Both the position numbers and the translations under genes were made by a program. DNA of 64,000 nucleotides from Hominiventricola filiformis (GTDB lineage Bacteria > Bacillota > Clostridia > Lachnospirales > Lachnospiraceae), in contig NZ_JAJEPS010000013.1 in NCBI RefSeq assembly GCF_020686965.1, forward strand, positions 17,221-81,220, read 5' to 3'. The notes under the pieces were generated by a model that saw only the letters and a list, made by a program, of their open reading frames with translations, ran no database searches and was not told where the DNA came from. How positions within the stretch are numbered: position 1 is the first letter of the stretch; every line of letters starts with the position of its first letter. Below, one piece after another: positions 34,201 to 41,047 of this stretch.

Positions 34201-35651
34201 TCTCCGCCTCCGGTCTCTCCGCCAGTTTCTCCGCCGCTGCTGCCTCCGTCGGAATAAATGTAAGTCTTGGGTAATGTTGAGGTCGATACGACCTGTGAAT
34301 TAGAATTATCAGAATGGAAAATATAGTAGCTGTGTGTCCGATTCTGTGCACCGGAATAAATATTCCACACCAGTGTCGTGTATCGGTCCAGATCATCCCC
34401 ATCCATGCCGGATGTGTTTAACATTGCTGCCGCACGTTCTGTCACTGCACTTTTAGAATATCCTGCAGATTTTTGATAAAGCCACAATGCAACCTGTGCA
34501 CACACATAATTTACGCCTCCCAGTCTTCCATAAGAGTATGTAATAAAACCAATACCGTCGTCTCCTTTTTCATAGGTGCCGGTATCTGCTTTATAGAGAT
34601 AAGTACTCCTGGCCGATTTTCCCATACTCAGGCACATGGCCGGCTGCTCACCAAGTGTCAACTTGTAGATCGTCCCATGACTGGTACCGGAATATCCGGT
34701 AGCCGATACGGACATCTTGCTCACCTGATCCCCGTTGGCAGGTGTATAAAGCATCTCATTGACTGGTGCGATTTTTTCTGTCAGTTCTGCCAGCACCTGC
34801 AGCTTCTCCGATGGTGCTTCCTCCTCTTCCAGATACTGCAGATAAAGATCACTCTCTTCCCCTGCACAGGCTCCCATCCAGAATTCATAGAGATCATCAT
34901 AGCCCATTCCACAGTTTTCCAGCCGGTACAGATCATCAAGTGACAGTCCTTCATAAATCGTTCCTGCAAAATAATCCTCCGGACTGACTCCAGATTCCAG
35001 CACTTGCGTGCTCTCTTCCAGACTCTCGTCAATATAAATCTCTTTCGAGAAATCCACAATGCAGCCTTTTAAAAACTCTGCCAGATCCCGTTCATAATCA
35101 TAGAGATTTTCCCACCAGGCCTCATCAAGCGCATAAAGATCTTCATAACCATTTGGAAGATATTGATCTCTCCAGACTGCCACGCTGGCCGCATCTCCTT
35201 CCTGAAAATGATACTGGCCGTCGTCCGGCTGCTCCGATTCTGCCTCCTCCGGTTCCAATTCCTCTGGTTCTGATTCCTCTGGTTCCGATTCCTCTGGTTC
35301 TGATTCCTCTGGTTCTGATTCCTCTGGTTCTGATTCCTCCGGTTCCGATTCCTCTGGTTCTGATTCCTCCGATTCTGGCTCAGGTGTCTCCTCTGATCCC
35401 TCGCCAGATTCATTTTCTGTCGAAGTGTTCTCATCCTCTCCAGATTCTTCTATCTCCGTACCCGGTGTTTCCACCTCTCCCTCTTCCGGAATTGTTATTA
35501 TTTCTTCATCCGATGCTTCATCACTTATTTCCTGCAATTCTTCCAGCACCTGCTCTTCCGCAGCATACCCTCCCATTGGTACACTTCCCGCAAAAATGGC
35601 AACACTAAGAAGAAGCGCGCCTGCTCTCCGTCTGATCTCTTTCCACTTCAT
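28218..35651 (-). CDS. Giant thioester-domain surface adhesin with SpaA/Cna-B repeats
   Basis: The product has 2477 residues. Signal peptide 1-30, then an acidic region with SEPEE repeats (about 95-135). A thioester domain follows: Cys340 (AMCLSMG) and Gln386 (CAQVALW) are the expected crosslinking pair, which can bind host proteins covalently. Many SpaA/prealbumin-like repeats run to about 2400, each ending in patterns like LPLGSYYIREVKAGDGFVL with the Glu needed for isopeptide bonds. A Pro/Glu/Lys spacer, SAHTGD, a hydrophobic helix and RRRRK form the wall anchor, with no LPXTG. It is monocistronic from the promoter at 35834-35862 through a structured leader. Confidence 0.9.
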   Translation of the reverse strand: MKWKEIRRRAGALLLSVAIFAGSVPMGGYAAEEQVLEELQEISDEASDEEIITIPEEGEVETPGTEIEESGEDENTSTENESGEGSEETPEPESEESEPEESEPEESEPEESEPEESEPEESEPEESEPEELEPEEAESEQPDDGQYHFQEGDAASVAVWRDQYLPNGYEDLYALDEAWWENLYDYERDLAEFLKGCIVDFSKEIYIDESLEESTQVLESGVSPEDYFAGTIYEGLSLDDLYRLENCGMGYDDLYEFWMGACAGEESDLYLQYLEEEEAPSEKLQVLAELTEKIAPVNEMLYTPANGDQVSKMSVSATGYSGTSHGTIYKLTLGEQPAMCLSMGKSARSTYLYKADTGTYEKGDDGIGFITYSYGRLGGVNYVCAQVALWLYQKSAGYSKSAVTERAAAMLNTSGMDGDDLDRYTTLVWNIYSGAQNRTHSYYIFHSDNSNSQVVSTSTLPKTYIYSDGGSSGGETGGETGGGEESREYETGSTSASVSDSVTVQAQVTVTKYDGLTNEVLAGAQIRINGKTYGTGTDGMVTHTEEETHKASAEGSTYTYVKDWDSLDAEQRADADSKGYYHSKEEAKKASREEADKKVQDELDDWKDSWKKKFTAEETASPYGYCNNPENSWEVTVKNKKSKEHDFYNKPWEAWIRVTKHDSVTGQSDASLADAEFSVYEYQKETGSYEPYHYEDRKLMTDREDGTYEVGPLYYNPSNEGRFMILETRSPYGYTIDRKTNRFFIQITGEQTIMLTEGNAYNQAGTYPAASDAPADLKAYNEPWKIKIRADKRDEDTGKKLSEVVFRILRYNRLTKDYEETTGYQPKDISVKEQVDGTYLSDWIYWNEQNRGKFYLVEKQARKGYFGAWKDRLSELITGHPAGWTDDDAQGKTVYYFEITGSRTEEGEQEEYCNLKTLTASAGEHGTIINERTKGKVTVQKYDTESESMQVQGDAALEGAVYELRAAEDIIHADGHTGVIYRKGDLVRTGIIGKNGMFSFDQIELGKYTLKEVKASEGYMLDETTYFLTFTWDDETQRVILRDETARSDRNTLTMDDADSGHEKIYTGDYVQKKAFSLIKTSDNQYQTELIPVKNAGFTVYLVSELAGVRNRHLQPENGKTWSADDIRQFYDYDFTGERAATVYKRSMETWTEGDRRWLASVSGGNANEYLVKEMFTDEKGALVSPELPFGTYVVVETTTPENHEMARPFFVRITDDGGVCYTDSTRQVMKEVFSEARDIRFGDHQNASIYKDTGVYRANAVEGRIPQETRYISNNRTETYIRLVKTDTDFMAPDGTLLTPEEMVKGTVLKEGASYRIKATLDQREYELLLKNGWKQDRDGYIWYYEPASRKKYGTVDCPFTPTLLKNAQGKIVDCYLTIPAKLPTGSYELTELTAPEGYVQNGAEQRLADTSEDRLLSYRIETAEKRSIRFVIDNATVYPDGQMGNNRYTLMDQYGNLICTVCQDNQEQKGILELIKHGEKLYGASDREGTALKEKISTSHFRRIWNAAEYEVRDQVFEYQDAPIEGAVFEVYAAEDIYTQELDRRLLEEYGVDTDAYLVWHQDEKIATLTTDRTGYAYLADLYIGSYYIREVTAGDGFVLNPEVQYFSITPQEQTVNFEWVSSDYVNARQKIRMGVEKTDVETKEPLAGAVYGLYNRADIYSYIKENPDKTVPDYRHVQTVFHYVNQDEGRLLIPANTLIATAVTDEEGRAVFTEDLPLGQYYIRELEAPTGYTTTDQMVEVDASYEGESGSQEVEIQDHTNIRYENQKTKHIFVKSDIVSGVTIPGAYLEIWEILVDEHGNLRKQADGSWMLAEKPSASWVSKAAGEELHYFYEKDGYYMELASPEELPEGETLLTKEGHLIEKLEVGKQYVLRETLAPENYVGYEASSEETKEANRELNPATEEVRFLVENDNLVAEHNLKNQRTVGSFSVTKEGEFFTGIRQNLLKMIFQYLFGRVEQAQFDVFVRDDIFTPDGTGRYAEWTNSEGETLKLKKDVKIETVKTDRTGIASVKNLPLGSYYIREVKAGDGSFLLNPEVKDVVLVYEGQEVPVVWAEDTPYINERQKVSIKLVKYSDKNLPVEGAVFGLFAEEDLYGYVISGERVVTPYEEPMIPKDQLLETVISDSDGQVLFEADLPCGYYYVEELCPASGYLQNPERYHFDASYTGQDGEEVLVFRQEVRNTQTSVSVSKRDLTNGEELEGSELAVIEKETGKIVDAWISDKKLHEIRGLKLTGEQEHIYLLREIRPTDGYVTAEEIPFRLIQKTDGDGEWLQEWTVQIQKTAGGITYWKDLDAHQIIMEDDITRVEIRKTESDGKTFLAGAELVLLREDGSEAVSFITHVEESFYMEKLPIGHYILKERSAPDGYEIAEPMEIVVKDTGEKQVFVLINELLPESEQAQPEEQPEESKSEQKPGTKHSDGKTEQEIPVSTPEQIESAHTGDAVFPILLLALVCVSMASFGIGVAVYDWRRRRK
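35251..35370. repeat. Eight 15-bp in-frame tandem repeats coding for SEPEE
   Basis: Eight units of GGTTCYGATTCCTCY lie head to tail within the adhesin gene. Units differ only at wobble positions, apart from one variant at 35251. Because 15 is a multiple of 3, copy-number change would alter stalk length without frameshift. Confidence 0.95.
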
Positions 35652-35827
35652 AAACAAACTTTCTCCTTATTTCTTAATCCCCTTCGTCTGTTTTCTGCAA
35701 ATTTTTACAAGGGTATCTCCCCCTTTCGAGATGCCGTATTCATTTTCATGTAATGGGAATAGAATGCTGCAGCGAGAATACTGCCTCACCGGGGAACCCC
35801 CGTCGACTATTCATTGACAATTGATTC
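35652..35827 (-). promoter_or_regulatory. Structured 5' leader of the adhesin mRNA
   Basis: The leader of about 175 nt can form a three-way junction closed by GAATAG/CTATTC (35807-35812 with 35757-35762), enclosing the hairpins GGGG-GTT-CCCC (about 35790-35800) and GCAG/CTGC (35769-35784). A further hairpin ATCTC/GAGAT (35715-35732) follows. No known riboswitch class is recognised; c-di-GMP-I and -II signatures are absent. Confidence 0.45.
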
Positions 35828-35833
35828 TTTTTC

Positions 35834-35862
35834 ATTATACTCTGCGTATTACCCATTGTCAA
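35834..35862 (-). promoter_or_regulatory. Consensus promoter of the adhesin gene
   Basis: On the minus strand TTGACA (35857-35862), exactly 17 bp, TATAAT (35834-35839). It is a perfect sigma-A promoter, suggesting control is exerted after initiation, in the leader. Confidence 0.8.
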
Positions 35863-35868
35863 CAAAAA

Positions 35869-35894
35869 CCGCCATATCTGAATTGATATGACGG
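35869..35894 (-). terminator. Terminator of the small membrane protein gene
   Basis: CCGCCATATC/GATATGACGG stem (one mismatch), 6-nt loop, with A-run on one side and TTTTCTTT on the other. It ends leftward transcription from 35901-36119 just before the adhesin promoter. Confidence 0.7.
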
Positions 35895-35900
35895 TTTTCT

Positions 35901-36119
35901 TTAAAACACAGTCTTCACAAACCATGTAATGATTCCCACAACCAGCAAAATCGGCAGTGCAATATACATAAGTCCTGCCATCACTAGTCCTATAAGAATC
36001 AGCGGAAAAAATACGAGGGTAAACAGAATTTTCGTAACTCCCCATGTCATTTTCACCGCAAAAAAGATCAGTTTTCCAAAAACTGCAATCATTAATAGAA
36101 GAAAAATAAGTGTCCACAT
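35901..36119 (-). CDS. Small two-helix membrane protein
   Basis: The product has 72 residues, almost entirely hydrophobic, with two or three membrane helices (WTLIFLLLMIAVFGKLIFF; ILFTLVFFPLILIGLVMAGL). AGGAGG lies 8 nt before the ATG. It follows the CDF transporter by 25 bp on the same strand and so is probably co-transcribed with it under the NiCo riboswitch. Function unknown. Confidence 0.7.
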   Translation of the reverse strand: MWTLIFLLLMIAVFGKLIFFAVKMTWGVTKILFTLVFFPLILIGLVMAGLMYIALPILLVVGIITWFVKTVF

Positions 36120-36144
36120 ACGAACTTCCTCCTGCCTTTGTGTC

Positions 36145-37092
36145 TTATGCCTGTACGTTCACTCTTTGTTCGATGCAGTCATCTACCGGATTCACATGTA
36201 CCATACAATGTTTCACGTCTGCAAAGTCCTGTTCAATCTTATGGTGAACTTTTTCTGCAATATCGTGAGCTTCATTTAATGACAGGTTTCCATCTGTAGC
36301 AATCTCAATATCCACATATACTTTGGAACCAAAGAGACGTGTCTGGAGAAGATCAACTCGCTTCACTCCATCCACATTAAGAATCGTCTCTCTCATCTTT
36401 TCTTCTGTATGCTCATCGCAGGAATGGTCCACCATTTTATCAATGGCATCCCTGAAAATGTCCACAGATGCTTTTGCGATCAGGACACAGATCACTACAC
36501 TGGCCAGCGGATCGAGAATCGGAAATCCCATCCGTGCTCCGAGGATACCGATAAATGCGCCGACAGAAGACATTGCATCTGAACGATGATGCCATGCATC
36601 TGCCATCAACGCTCCGGAATTAATTTTTCTGGCTGCTCCACGAGTATACCAGAACATCCACTCTTTGACAACGACAGATATCACTGCTGCTGCCAGAGCC
36701 AGCATACCCGGAATGGCAATGGCTGCGCCGGATGTACTTTTCATAATATTTTCCACGCCGCTCAAACCGATTCCAAGGCCGGTAGCAAGCAGCAGGCCGG
36801 AGAGAATAATAGATGATACGCATTCCATTCTCTCATGTCCATACTGGTGCTCCTGGTCCGATTTTTTACCGGACAGTTTCACACCCACAATTACGATCAG
36901 GGTACTCCCCACATCTGATGCTGAATGTACCGCATCGGAAATCATGGCTCCTGAATGCGCCACAATACCGGCGATCAATTTGAGGACCGAGAGAATCAGA
37001 TTAACCAAAATACTGATTCCCGATACTTTCATGGCAATTTTGTTTTCTTCTGACATTGTTTGTTTTGCTTCATTATTTACCGTGTGTTCCAT
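36145..37092 (-). CDS. czcD: Cation diffusion facilitator (CzcD-like metal exporter)
   Basis: The product has 315 residues with six membrane helices. The metal site in helices 2 and 5 shows SDAVHSASDVGS and LMADAWHHRSDAMS (HxxxD motifs), with YGHERME after helix 2. The C-terminal cytoplasmic ferredoxin-like domain (about 220-300) ends with a His-containing segment (KHCMVHVNPVDD). It exports divalent metals by proton antiport. The NiCo riboswitch upstream predicts Co2+/Ni2+ (or Fe2+) as inducer and substrate. ATG 37092 has GGAGG 8 nt upstream. Confidence 0.93.
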   Translation of the reverse strand: MEHTVNNEAKQTMSEENKIAMKVSGISILVNLILSVLKLIAGIVAHSGAMISDAVHSASDVGSTLIVIVGVKLSGKKSDQEHQYGHERMECVSSIILSGLLLATGLGIGLSGVENIMKSTSGAAIAIPGMLALAAAVISVVVKEWMFWYTRGAARKINSGALMADAWHHRSDAMSSVGAFIGILGARMGFPILDPLASVVICVLIAKASVDIFRDAIDKMVDHSCDEHTEEKMRETILNVDGVKRVDLLQTRLFGSKVYVDIEIATDGNLSLNEAHDIAEKVHHKIEQDFADVKHCMVHVNPVDDCIEQRVNVQA

Positions 37093-37149
37093 AACTAGGA
37101 CCTCCTTAATACACATTCAGGTAAGAGTATTCCCGCCAAAGACAGAAAA

Positions 37150-37266
37150 AGACATACCTGCGGAACATACACTGTCCCACAGATATGTCTCTGATTCGCT
37201 CATATCTGCTGCCGCATCTGCGGCCCGGCCCCACGCCTCTTTCGGCATCGCCTGCTCAGTTTGTAC
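37150..37266 (-). ncRNA. NiCo (czcD-type) riboswitch with overlapping terminator
   Basis: On the minus strand the core ACTGAGCAGGCGATG, the GGGCCGGGCCGCAG segment, GCGGCAGCAGAT and ATCTGTGGGACAGT match the NiCo riboswitch consensus as I recall it, closed by ACTG/CAGT and GTACA/TGTAT (37167-37266). The 3' part, AGACATATCTGTGGGA, also pairs with TCCGCAGGTATGTCT and is followed by TTTTT (37146-37190), an intrinsic terminator competing with the ligand-bound fold. Metal binding would therefore switch the exporter on. Confidence 0.88.
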
Positions 37267-37330
37267 TGTTGATCTCGCATCCTCGTTCGAATGTAATGCA
37301 GTGCAAAGAGAATTTCTTTATGATTTTTAG

Positions 37331-37360
37331 ATCATATACTACAGGTTATGCGTTAGTCAA
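37331..37360 (-). promoter_or_regulatory. Promoter of the riboswitch-CDF transcript
   Basis: On the minus strand TTGACT (37355-37360), 18 bp, TATGAT (37331-37336), about 60 nt before the riboswitch core. Confidence 0.65.
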
Positions 37361-37380
37361 GAGAAACATGATAATTTTTC

Positions 37381-37908
37381 TCAATTATTTTCAATTTTTA
37401 TCTGACACATCTGCATGGTGGTCAAAGCAGCCTCATGGCTTGCAGGAGTCACACCCGCACAGCAGGATGCAATGACTTTTACCTGGATTTCCGGTAAATA
37501 TGCCTTGATGAGAAGTGCATTGGATACGACACAGATATCGGTGCAGAGACCGACAAGCGTTACCTCAATTTCCTCTTTTGCTGCGATGGCTTCGAGCTCT
37601 TCTGCCAGCGTTCTGGAACCAAATGTCGGCTTATCGATCACTTTCGCATCTCCCAGTGCTGCCACCACTTTCTCATTGAGCTCCCATCCCGGAGTGTTTT
37701 TTACACAGTGAACAACTGGAAGATTTCTTCCCTCCTGAGTCTCCAGATAATTTTCCGGATGTGTATCTCTCGTTGCAAAAATGTCCTTCGGATCATAAGT
37801 ACCGATAACCTTTACCACATTGTCGACGATGGCTTCTGCTTCTTTCGTCCCCAATGAACCATCGATGAAATCATTCTGCATATCTACAACTACCAGCAGT
37901 CTTCTCAT
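37381..37908 (-). CDS. pncA: Nicotinamidase / isochorismatase-family cysteine hydrolase
   Basis: The product has 175 residues. The catalytic triad is visible: Asp in VVDMQNDFIDG, Lys in IDKPTFGS, Cys in LVGLCTDICVVSNA; metal ligands are in ATRDTHPENY. It deaminates nicotinamide to nicotinate for NAD salvage. Its start overlaps the stop of the ECF ATPase gene (ATGA), so it is the last gene of the nucleoside phosphorylase-ECF operon. Confidence 0.88.
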   Translation of the reverse strand: MRRLLVVVDMQNDFIDGSLGTKEAEAIVDNVVKVIGTYDPKDIFATRDTHPENYLETQEGRNLPVVHCVKNTPGWELNEKVVAALGDAKVIDKPTFGSRTLAEELEAIAAKEEIEVTLVGLCTDICVVSNALLIKAYLPEIQVKVIASCCAGVTPASHEAALTTMQMCQIKIENN

Positions 37909-39605
37909 ATCGCTTCCTCCTGTCCGCCCTCTTTCAGCGAAAAATAAAGTCTTTCATATCCGAGCATCCGACACAGTCTGGTCAGATACGGCTGCTCAAT
38001 TCGTGCTTTTTCAAGCACTTCCTTCTGAGCAAATACTTCCTCTCTCGTGCCATCTGCCAGCACTTCTCCATGAGCCATGACAATCACCCGTTCAAAGCTC
38101 TCCGCCACAAAATCCATATCGTGCAGAATTGCCAGCACGGTTTTTCCTTCTTTTCTGAGAGACTGGATAATATTCCGGATAACGTTCCTTCCTTCCCAGT
38201 CCTGAGCAATGGTCGGCTCGTCCAGAATCAGCACCTTCGTATTCATAGCAAGTACGGATGCGATTGCCACCAGTTTCCGTTCGGATAATTCCAGGTCATA
38301 TGGATTTTCCTTCGCCAGATGTTGCAGACCTACCGTTTTCAGCGCAGCAAGTGATTTCTGCTCCGCCTCTTCCCTGCTCATTCCGATATTCAGAGGACCA
38401 AACATTACCTCATCCATCACATGATATTTAAAAATCTGATCATCCGGATTCTGGAACACATAACCGACTTCGCCCGCCAGCATCGCCACTGTTTTACCGG
38501 AAATATCCTCTCCGCCATAATAGATGCTGCCGCTCACCGGCTTTAATAAGCCCTTCAGAAGTTTTACCAGCGTCGTCTTTCCTGCACCGTTCTGTCCGAT
38601 AATAGCAGTAGAACGGTCGTCCAGCACCAGATTTACATCTTTTAGAACCGGTATCTGTTCCAGATATTGAAAACCAAGATGGTCAATCCGGAACACTTCT
38701 TTCCCTGCATCCTTATCGGAAACACCTGTCGTAGAATCCGCCAGAAACTTCTGAAATGTTTCCTCATCCGGAAATTCATTTTTCCGTTCCAGCGTATCTT
38801 TTAAGGACGCTGGATAGCATCCGTTTTCCTTACGAATCCCCAGAAGTCTACAAACTCTCGTGTAAGCAGGCGGATTCACACCATATTCTTTCAGATCATC
38901 TCTGGAAAAAATCCGATCCGGCGTATCAAATGCAATCTGCTTTCCTTCATGCAGCAGCAGAATCTTGTCACAGTACTCTGCCAACTTTTCCAGCTTCTGC
39001 TCCACCATGATGATCGTGATACCTGATTTTGCCAGTTTGTCAACAGAGGCAAATACTTCCTCACTTCCGGCGGGATCAAGCTGGGACGTCGGTTCATCCA
39101 GAATGATAACCTCCGGCTTCATGGCAAGGATTCCCGCCAACGCTACTCTCTGCATCTGCCCGCCGGACAGATCAAAGGGATTCCGGTCCCGGTATGCGCT
39201 GATATCCAGAAGCTCCAGCGCCTCATTCACACGCTGTATCATCTCTTCTTTCGGCACTCCAAAATTCTGCAGGCCGAACGCGATCTCCTCAAATACCGTC
39301 TCTTTTGCCCCCGAAAGCTGATTAAAGGGATTCTGGAACACAAGACCGGCGGTTCTGCACAGCCTGGATACAGGTGTCTTAGAAGCCTCCTGATCACCAA
39401 TCATAATCGTTCCGCCATAAGCTCCTTTGAAAAACTGCGGCACCAGCCCGCTGAACGCCTGGCAGAGCGTACTTTTTCCGGCTCCATTTTTACCTGCAAT
39501 ACCAATAAAGGAACCTTTCTCGATCTCAAAATTAAGATCATCAAGCGCCAGCTTCTTTGTATTCGGATAACGGTATTTCAGATGTTCTGCTTTTATGTAC
39601 GTCAT
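37905..39605 (-). CDS. ecfA: ECF transporter energy-coupling ATPase (two fused ABC domains)
   Basis: The product has 566 residues. ABC domain 1 (about 1-235) has Walker A GKNGAGKST, Q-loop VFQNPFNQL, signature LSGGQMQRV and Walker B VIILDEPTSQLD. ABC domain 2 (about 300-545) has GQNGAGKTT, VFQNPDDQIF and VLILDEPTIAQD, but its signature reads LSERKLVAI in place of LSGGQ. EcfA1 and EcfA2 are thus fused in one chain. It powers the ECF complex with the T and S components encoded just upstream (ATGA overlap with ecfT). Confidence 0.92.
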   Translation of the reverse strand: MTYIKAEHLKYRYPNTKKLALDDLNFEIEKGSFIGIAGKNGAGKSTLCQAFSGLVPQFFKGAYGGTIMIGDQEASKTPVSRLCRTAGLVFQNPFNQLSGAKETVFEEIAFGLQNFGVPKEEMIQRVNEALELLDISAYRDRNPFDLSGGQMQRVALAGILAMKPEVIILDEPTSQLDPAGSEEVFASVDKLAKSGITIIMVEQKLEKLAEYCDKILLLHEGKQIAFDTPDRIFSRDDLKEYGVNPPAYTRVCRLLGIRKENGCYPASLKDTLERKNEFPDEETFQKFLADSTTGVSDKDAGKEVFRIDHLGFQYLEQIPVLKDVNLVLDDRSTAIIGQNGAGKTTLVKLLKGLLKPVSGSIYYGGEDISGKTVAMLAGEVGYVFQNPDDQIFKYHVMDEVMFGPLNIGMSREEAEQKSLAALKTVGLQHLAKENPYDLELSERKLVAIASVLAMNTKVLILDEPTIAQDWEGRNVIRNIIQSLRKEGKTVLAILHDMDFVAESFERVIVMAHGEVLADGTREEVFAQKEVLEKARIEQPYLTRLCRMLGYERLYFSLKEGGQEEAI

Positions 39606-40369
39606 AATACTATCCTCACCACAACAGAAGCCACGATCAGAACCAACATTCCCACACAGAGGATTCTGTCCAGTGCCTTCATCTTGTCTTCTCTGAGATA
39701 ACTTTTCTTCTCTCCTGCTTCAAATCCGCGGATTTCCAGCGCGATGGCGCGCTCTCTGGTGTTGATCAGCGAACTCATAACCACCGGGGAGATCAACGGC
39801 AAAAATGATTTTGCACGGGCAATCAGAGAACCTTCTGTCTCAAGGCCACGGCTTCTCTGTGCATCCATAATTGTATTCATGGCTCCGCTCATCTGCGGCA
39901 CGATCTGAAATACAGAACTGATCACATAGCCGATCTTCGGAGAGAAACCGATCCGTTCCAGATCTTCCACCAGTTCTACAGGTTTTGTCGTCAGGACAAA
40001 TACAGCAAATGCCAGCAGCATATTCAATACATTGAAACTGATCCGAAGTGCATACATCATTCCTTCACGATAAAATTTCAGTGGACCTGCCACAAACAGA
40101 ACCGTCGCATTTTCATGATTAAATAACCCGTGTATCAGAAAGATCGTAATCAGAATTGTAAAAGAAAACGCAATCAGTGGAAAAACCTTGCGAATGATTT
40201 TTCCACTGATCAGTATTACAAGACTGATTCCGATGAAGATTCCGAATGCCAGCAGATTTCCTGAGATCAGGGAAACGCTGATCGCTGTGAGAATATAACA
40301 CAGCTTGGTAAACGGGTGCATTCTGGTAAGCCATGTGTCTTTGTCCACATAAAGGCTGATACTTTTCAT
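39602..40369 (-). CDS. ecfT: ECF transporter T component
   Basis: The product has 255 residues with four or five membrane helices at the N-terminal side and the coupling motifs in the C-terminal half: MDAQRSRGLETEG and ERAIALEIRGFEAGEKK (the two Ala-Arg-Gly type motifs that dock to the ATPases). ATG 40369 has GGAG 8 nt upstream; a GTG three codons earlier is less likely. It overlaps ecfA by 4 bp. Confidence 0.92.
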   Translation of the reverse strand: MKSISLYVDKDTWLTRMHPFTKLCYILTAISVSLISGNLLAFGIFIGISLVILISGKIIRKVFPLIAFSFTILITIFLIHGLFNHENATVLFVAGPLKFYREGMMYALRISFNVLNMLLAFAVFVLTTKPVELVEDLERIGFSPKIGYVISSVFQIVPQMSGAMNTIMDAQRSRGLETEGSLIARAKSFLPLISPVVMSSLINTRERAIALEIRGFEAGEKKSYLREDKMKALDRILCVGMLVLIVASVVVRIVL

Positions 40370-40397
40370 CTGAACCACTCCATCTTTATCTGATTAA

Positions 40398-41000
40398 TTA
40401 GTCAAGGCTCTCGATATCGTCATTTACATCATAGAGAGCTGTCAGTTTCTTCGGAAGTCCTTTCAGAATCGCGAATACAATCAGGATAGTAATGATCTTA
40501 TCCGGTACATCCACAACAACCTCATCGAGAAGAGAACCAATGGCTACTGGCATATTGGCTGCCTGTGTTGCTGCAAACAGTGCATCTCCCCAGACATTTC
40601 CGGTAGTACCGCCCCAGAACAGAACATTAAGCGGAGTAGAAACGCAGACTGCAACGAGACCTGCTACGACTGCGGTCAGAAGAGCACCGCTCAATTTTTC
40701 CATCTTTCCAAGACGAGCCATAATACCAACTGCAAGACCAATACCCAGGCTGGTCAGTGCGTAAACCAAAGTAATGGAATCACCGGTGGTAAATCCGTAG
40801 ATCAGGTTGTTGGCCGCACCGCAGATCGCACCGATGATCGGTCCGCCCAGCGCACCGCCGATACAGGTTCCAATAGCATCCAGCCAGAGCGGCAGCTTCA
40901 GTACAGAAGCAAACAGTTTTCCGAGGTAGTTGATACCGATACATGCCGGAATCAGTACCAGACTTGCAGTATCCAGTTTTGTTTTAAATACGTTATTCAT
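40398..41000 (-). CDS. ECF transporter substrate-binding (S) component
   Basis: The product has 200 residues with about five or six membrane helices and the features of S components: WLDAIGTCIGGALGGPIIGAI and NNLIYGFTT near the periplasmic side. Substrate cannot be read from sequence. Its position between a nucleoside phosphorylase and the T/A genes, in an operon ending with nicotinamidase, suggests a nucleoside or nicotinamide riboside. AAGGA lies 8 nt before ATG 41000. Confidence 0.82.
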   Translation of the reverse strand: MNNVFKTKLDTASLVLIPACIGINYLGKLFASVLKLPLWLDAIGTCIGGALGGPIIGAICGAANNLIYGFTTGDSITLVYALTSLGIGLAVGIMARLGKMEKLSGALLTAVVAGLVAVCVSTPLNVLFWGGTTGNVWGDALFAATQAANMPVAIGSLLDEVVVDVPDKIITILIVFAILKGLPKKLTALYDVNDDIESLD

Positions 41001-41047
41001 AACACAGATCCTTTCTCTCCAAAAAAGGAGCATTATCTCTTTTATAT

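Noticed and set aside
35652..35827. c-di-GMP riboswitch before the adhesin
   Set aside because: The conserved GEMM-I and class II core sequences are absent; only generic stem-loops are visible.
35746..36117. 123-aa minus-strand ORF across the adhesin leader
   Set aside because: It overlaps the 72-aa membrane gene in another frame and runs through the promoter and leader; no ribosome site.
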